From assembly GCA_023391395.1 (NCBI GenBank), contig JAEWBA010000141.1, positions 1 to 7,417 of the forward strand: a stretch of 7,417 nucleotides of DNA, given 5' to 3'. This stretch comes from Pseudomonadota bacterium (GTDB lineage: Bacteria; Pseudomonadota; Gammaproteobacteria; Burkholderiales; Burkholderiaceae_D). The notes beneath the pieces were generated by a model that was not told the origin of the DNA, searched no databases, and saw only the letters and a program-made list of their open reading frames with translations. How positions within the stretch are numbered: the first letter of the stretch is position 1; each line of letters opens with the position of its first letter. Both the position numbers and the translations under genes were made by a program. Positions 5,747 through 7,417 of the stretch are shown piece after piece.

Positions 5747-6778
5747 ATGATAAGAACCGGCGAACTCGCCAAACGCACCGGGCTCACCATTCGGACGCTC
5801 CGATACTATGATTCCATCGGCCTGCTCAAGCCGTCCGGACGTTCCGACTCCGGATATCGCCTCTATGACGACAAGGACATCGCGCGACTGCGCAATATCC
5901 AGGCACTGCGCGATCTCGGCTTTCCGTTGTCCGACATTCGCAAGATGCTCGATGCTGGCGATGTCCCTGTGGCGGAAATCGTCTCGCGTCAGGTTCATGC
6001 CCTCGAGCAGGAAATCGCCCGGGCGGCAGAAATACGGGATCGCTTGTCGGTGCTGCAGAACCGCGTCGTCGCCGGCCCGCCTCCCAAGGCGGACGACTGG
6101 CTTTCCGTGCTCGAACTCATGACCGTGCATCGCAAATACATGACGGCAAGCGAGTTCAAGCTGATATCCGAGCGGCGCAAGGAAGTGGAATCCAAGTGGG
6201 TGCCCTTGATGGAAGAAATCCGTGCTGCCATCAAGGAACAGGTACCACCGGATTCTGCCCGGGCGCAGAGCCTCGCGCGCCGGTCGATGGACATTTCCAT
6301 GCGCTGGATGCAGAACGATTCCGACTTGGTCGCGCGATGGTGGACGATGAGCGTGCAGGAAGGCGCGACCCGGCAATTGAACGGAGTGGGGCCGGAGATC
6401 CAGGGCTATATCGCGCGGGCGGTGCGGCTTCGGCACACTGTGCTTATGAAGCACCTCACCATCGACGACATCAGCCGACTTCACAAGGGGCTGGAGGAGC
6501 GATGGGCGGCCCTGGAAAAGGCCGCAAAAAAGGCCATCCGGCAAAAGCTTTCGCTGGACAGCGACCCGGTCAGGCGACTCGTCGTCCAGTGGAATGAGCT
6601 CATGGATGATTTGACCGATCACGATCCCATCATCAGAAAGAAATTCATTACGGCACTGGAGAGCGAGCCCTTCCTGCAGCTCGGATCGCCGTTGAGCCCC
6701 GAAGTGCGCAGCTTCGTGCGCCGCGCCGGGGCCAGGCTGGAAACGGATCTTCCACACCGCGCGCCAAAAAGCCGTTGA
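5747..6778 (+). CDS. MerR-family regulator with two TipAS-like ligand-binding domains
   Basis: A 343-residue transcription activator/repressor. Residues 1-70 are a classic MerR DNA-binding domain: IRTGELAKRTGLTIRTLRYYDSIGLL, the wing GYRLYDDKDIARLRNIQ, then LGFPLSDIRKML. A helix of about 79-108 should be the dimerising coiled coil. The rest is two similar helical units, about 145-228 and 247-330. Each opens with a KxxExxW or KxLExRW helix and runs through PLMEEIRAAI / ALEKAAKKAI, a short PPDS/LDSD turn and an LARR/LVVQW helix. Each ends with GPEIQGYIARA / SPEVRSFVRRA. They resemble the TipAS antibiotic-binding domain of TipA-type regulators, normally present once. The protein has no cysteine, which argues against metal or thiol sensing and for an organic ligand. 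AAGGGG lies seven bases before the ATG. Its stop codon overlaps a MerR-type promoter for the downstream hydrolase gene, its likely target. The ligand is unknown. Confidence 0.9.
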   Translation: MIRTGELAKRTGLTIRTLRYYDSIGLLKPSGRSDSGYRLYDDKDIARLRNIQALRDLGFPLSDIRKMLDAGDVPVAEIVSRQVHALEQEIARAAEIRDRLSVLQNRVVAGPPPKADDWLSVLELMTVHRKYMTASEFKLISERRKEVESKWVPLMEEIRAAIKEQVPPDSARAQSLARRSMDISMRWMQNDSDLVARWWTMSVQEGATRQLNGVGPEIQGYIARAVRLRHTVLMKHLTIDDISRLHKGLEERWAALEKAAKKAIRQKLSLDSDPVRRLVVQWNELMDDLTDHDPIIRKKFITALESEPFLQLGSPLSPEVRSFVRRAGARLETDLPHRAPKSR

Positions 6779-6805
6779 CCGTGACGCGACGTCACTGTTT
6801 ATCGT
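6775..6805 (+). promoter_or_regulatory. MerR-type promoter and operator driving the serine hydrolase gene
   Basis: TTGACC (6775-6780) and TATCGT (6800-6805) match -35 and -10 boxes at 5/6 and 4/6 positions. They are separated by 19 bp, the overlong spacer typical of MerR-activated promoters. The spacer holds the perfect dyad GTGACG-CGA-CGTCAC (6781-6795). Allowing one mismatch per arm, the dyad extends to 6778-6798, starting at the A of the -35 box, the same register as known copper-regulator (CueR) promoters. The -35 box overlaps the merR stop codon TGA (6776-6778). A start of transcription near 6812 would give a leader of about 20 bases. MerR proteins bind such dyads and untwist the DNA when the ligand is present, so this site links the regulator to the gene after it. 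Confidence 0.75.
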
Positions 6806-6820
6806 GCCTCCAATTCATAC

Positions 6821-6829
6821 AAGGAGGAG
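6821..6829 (+). promoter_or_regulatory. strong ribosome-binding site of the serine hydrolase gene
   Basis: AAGGAGGAG lies three bases before the ATG at 6833, with its AAGGAGG core five bases away. It is the best Shine-Dalgarno match in the window and implies efficient translation once the inducible promoter is on. Confidence 0.8.
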
Positions 6830-6832
6830 ACG

Positions 6833-7417
6833 ATGAACACATTCCTGATTCGACACCTGTCCGGCAAGTCCGTGCCGGCACTGCTTTCCCTTGCGTTCGT
6901 GGCCGGGCTCCTGCTGTCGTCCCTGCCCGTGCAGGCGGCGCCGGACGAACATCAGCTTGGCAAGGACAAAGGCTATCCGGTCGGCACGCGGCAAAACTGG
7001 TTTTTTGACGAAAGCGTCCGCGTCGGTTCATTCTCGCACTTCGAAACGATTTTCCCGACCCGGAAACTGGAGAAGTCCGACTCGCCGATGCCGCTCGAGC
7101 CGGTAAAGACGGCGCCGGACATTCGTTATCGATTCGGCGGCGCATCCTATTCCATCGATGATTTCCTGCAGCGCCAGCGTATCACCGGGCTTCTGATCAT
7201 CAGGAATGGAAAGATCCTGGTTGAGCGTTACCAATACGGCCGGAAGGCAAGCGACAGATTTCTTTCCTTCTCCATGGCGAAGTCCATCACCAGTGTCGCC
7301 CTCGGTGTGGCGCTCGAGGAAGGAAAGATCAAGTCTCTGGATGACAAGATTGCGACCTACATTCCGGAGCTCTCCGGTTATCCGTACGGCGAAGTCTCGA
7401 TCCGCAATGTGCTGCGC
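6833..7417 (+). CDS. exported class-C-beta-lactamase-like serine hydrolase, N-terminal part (runs off the right edge)
   Basis: The first 195 residues are present, with no stop before the edge. Residues 1-35 form a signal peptide (basic start, hydrophobic 15-29, cleavage after VQA), so the enzyme should act in the periplasm or outside. After a family-typical WFFDESVRVGSFSHF (56-70) and IFPTRK (73-78) comes the beta-lactamase-fold core: SIDDFLQRQRITGLLIIRNGKILVERYQYG (107-136), then SMAK (147-150), the SxxK motif with nucleophile S147 and general base K150. LDDKIATYIPEL (169-180) and IRNVLR (190-195) follow as usual. The later Tyr and Lys/His motifs lie outside the window. Relatives include 6-aminohexanoate-dimer hydrolase (NylB-like), esterases and penicillin-binding-like enzymes, so a true beta-lactamase function must not be assumed. 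It is 54 bp downstream of the MerR gene and carries a MerR-type promoter and strong ribosome-binding site, suggesting ligand-induced expression. Confidence 0.9.
   Translation, partial: MNTFLIRHLSGKSVPALLSLAFVAGLLLSSLPVQAAPDEHQLGKDKGYPVGTRQNWFFDESVRVGSFSHFETIFPTRKLEKSDSPMPLEPVKTAPDIRYRFGGASYSIDDFLQRQRITGLLIIRNGKILVERYQYGRKASDRFLSFSMAKSITSVALGVALEEGKIKSLDDKIATYIPELSGYPYGEVSIRNVLR

Noticed and set aside
5612..6757. A 381-codon minus-strand open frame opposite merR
   Set aside because: It is the antisense shadow of the clear MerR gene; the translation has no family features and no ribosome-binding site.
6833..7417. Calling the right-edge gene a beta-lactamase resistance gene
   Set aside because: The SxxK motif is shared by esterases, NylB-like hydrolases and penicillin-binding-like enzymes, and the motifs that would discriminate lie outside the window.

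Overview
The window is GC-rich and densely coded, with gene types and protein sequences that suggest a Gram-negative proteobacterium, probably a betaproteobacterium of the Burkholderiales. This rests on protein resemblance, on the periplasmic ABC binding protein, and on Fsr-type, AraC-type and TipAS-like MerR proteins. No marker gene fixes the taxon. The window holds seven protein genes, two of them cut by the window edges. I found no rRNA, tRNA, CRISPR array or intact insertion sequence.

Layout. (1) Positions 1-1822, minus strand: a periplasmic Leu/Ile/Val-type ABC solute-binding protein is followed 60 bp later by the N-terminal part of an amidase-signature hydrolase. A short hairpin terminator lies between them. 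The pair suggests capture of a small amide-like or amino-acid-like compound and its hydrolysis; the permease and ATPase genes are not in the window. (2) Positions 1823-2448: a 626-bp stretch with no convincing gene. (3) Positions 2449-4579: a divergent pair made of an Fsr-type (fosmidomycin-resistance) major-facilitator efflux pump on the minus strand and an AraC-family cupin/helix-turn-helix regulator on the plus strand. The gap between them carries a 12-bp direct repeat (11/12 identical, 53 bp apart) and smaller inverted repeats that look like operators. A bulged hairpin with a T-run ends the regulator gene. (4) Positions 4617-5234, minus strand: an exported PAP2-family phosphatase, convergent with the regulator gene. 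(5) Positions 5235-5746: a non-coding stretch with a coding-like orphan tail and a perfect 9-bp-stem palindrome resembling a dispersed repeat. (6) Positions 5747-7417, plus strand: a cysteine-free MerR-family regulator with two successive copies of a TipAS-like helical domain, then an exported class-C-beta-lactamase-like serine hydrolase (SMAK motif) that runs off the right edge.

The most informative signal is the 54-bp gap in region 6. It contains TTGACC, a 19-bp spacer and TATCGT, with a dyad centred in the spacer. This is the unusual geometry of MerR-activated promoters, and its -35 box overlaps the merR stop codon. It predicts that the MerR protein switches on the hydrolase gene in response to an organic ligand. 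Two of the modules (Fsr/AraC and MerR/hydrolase) are therefore regulator-plus-effector pairs of the kind used against toxic small molecules. The actual ligands cannot be read from the sequence.
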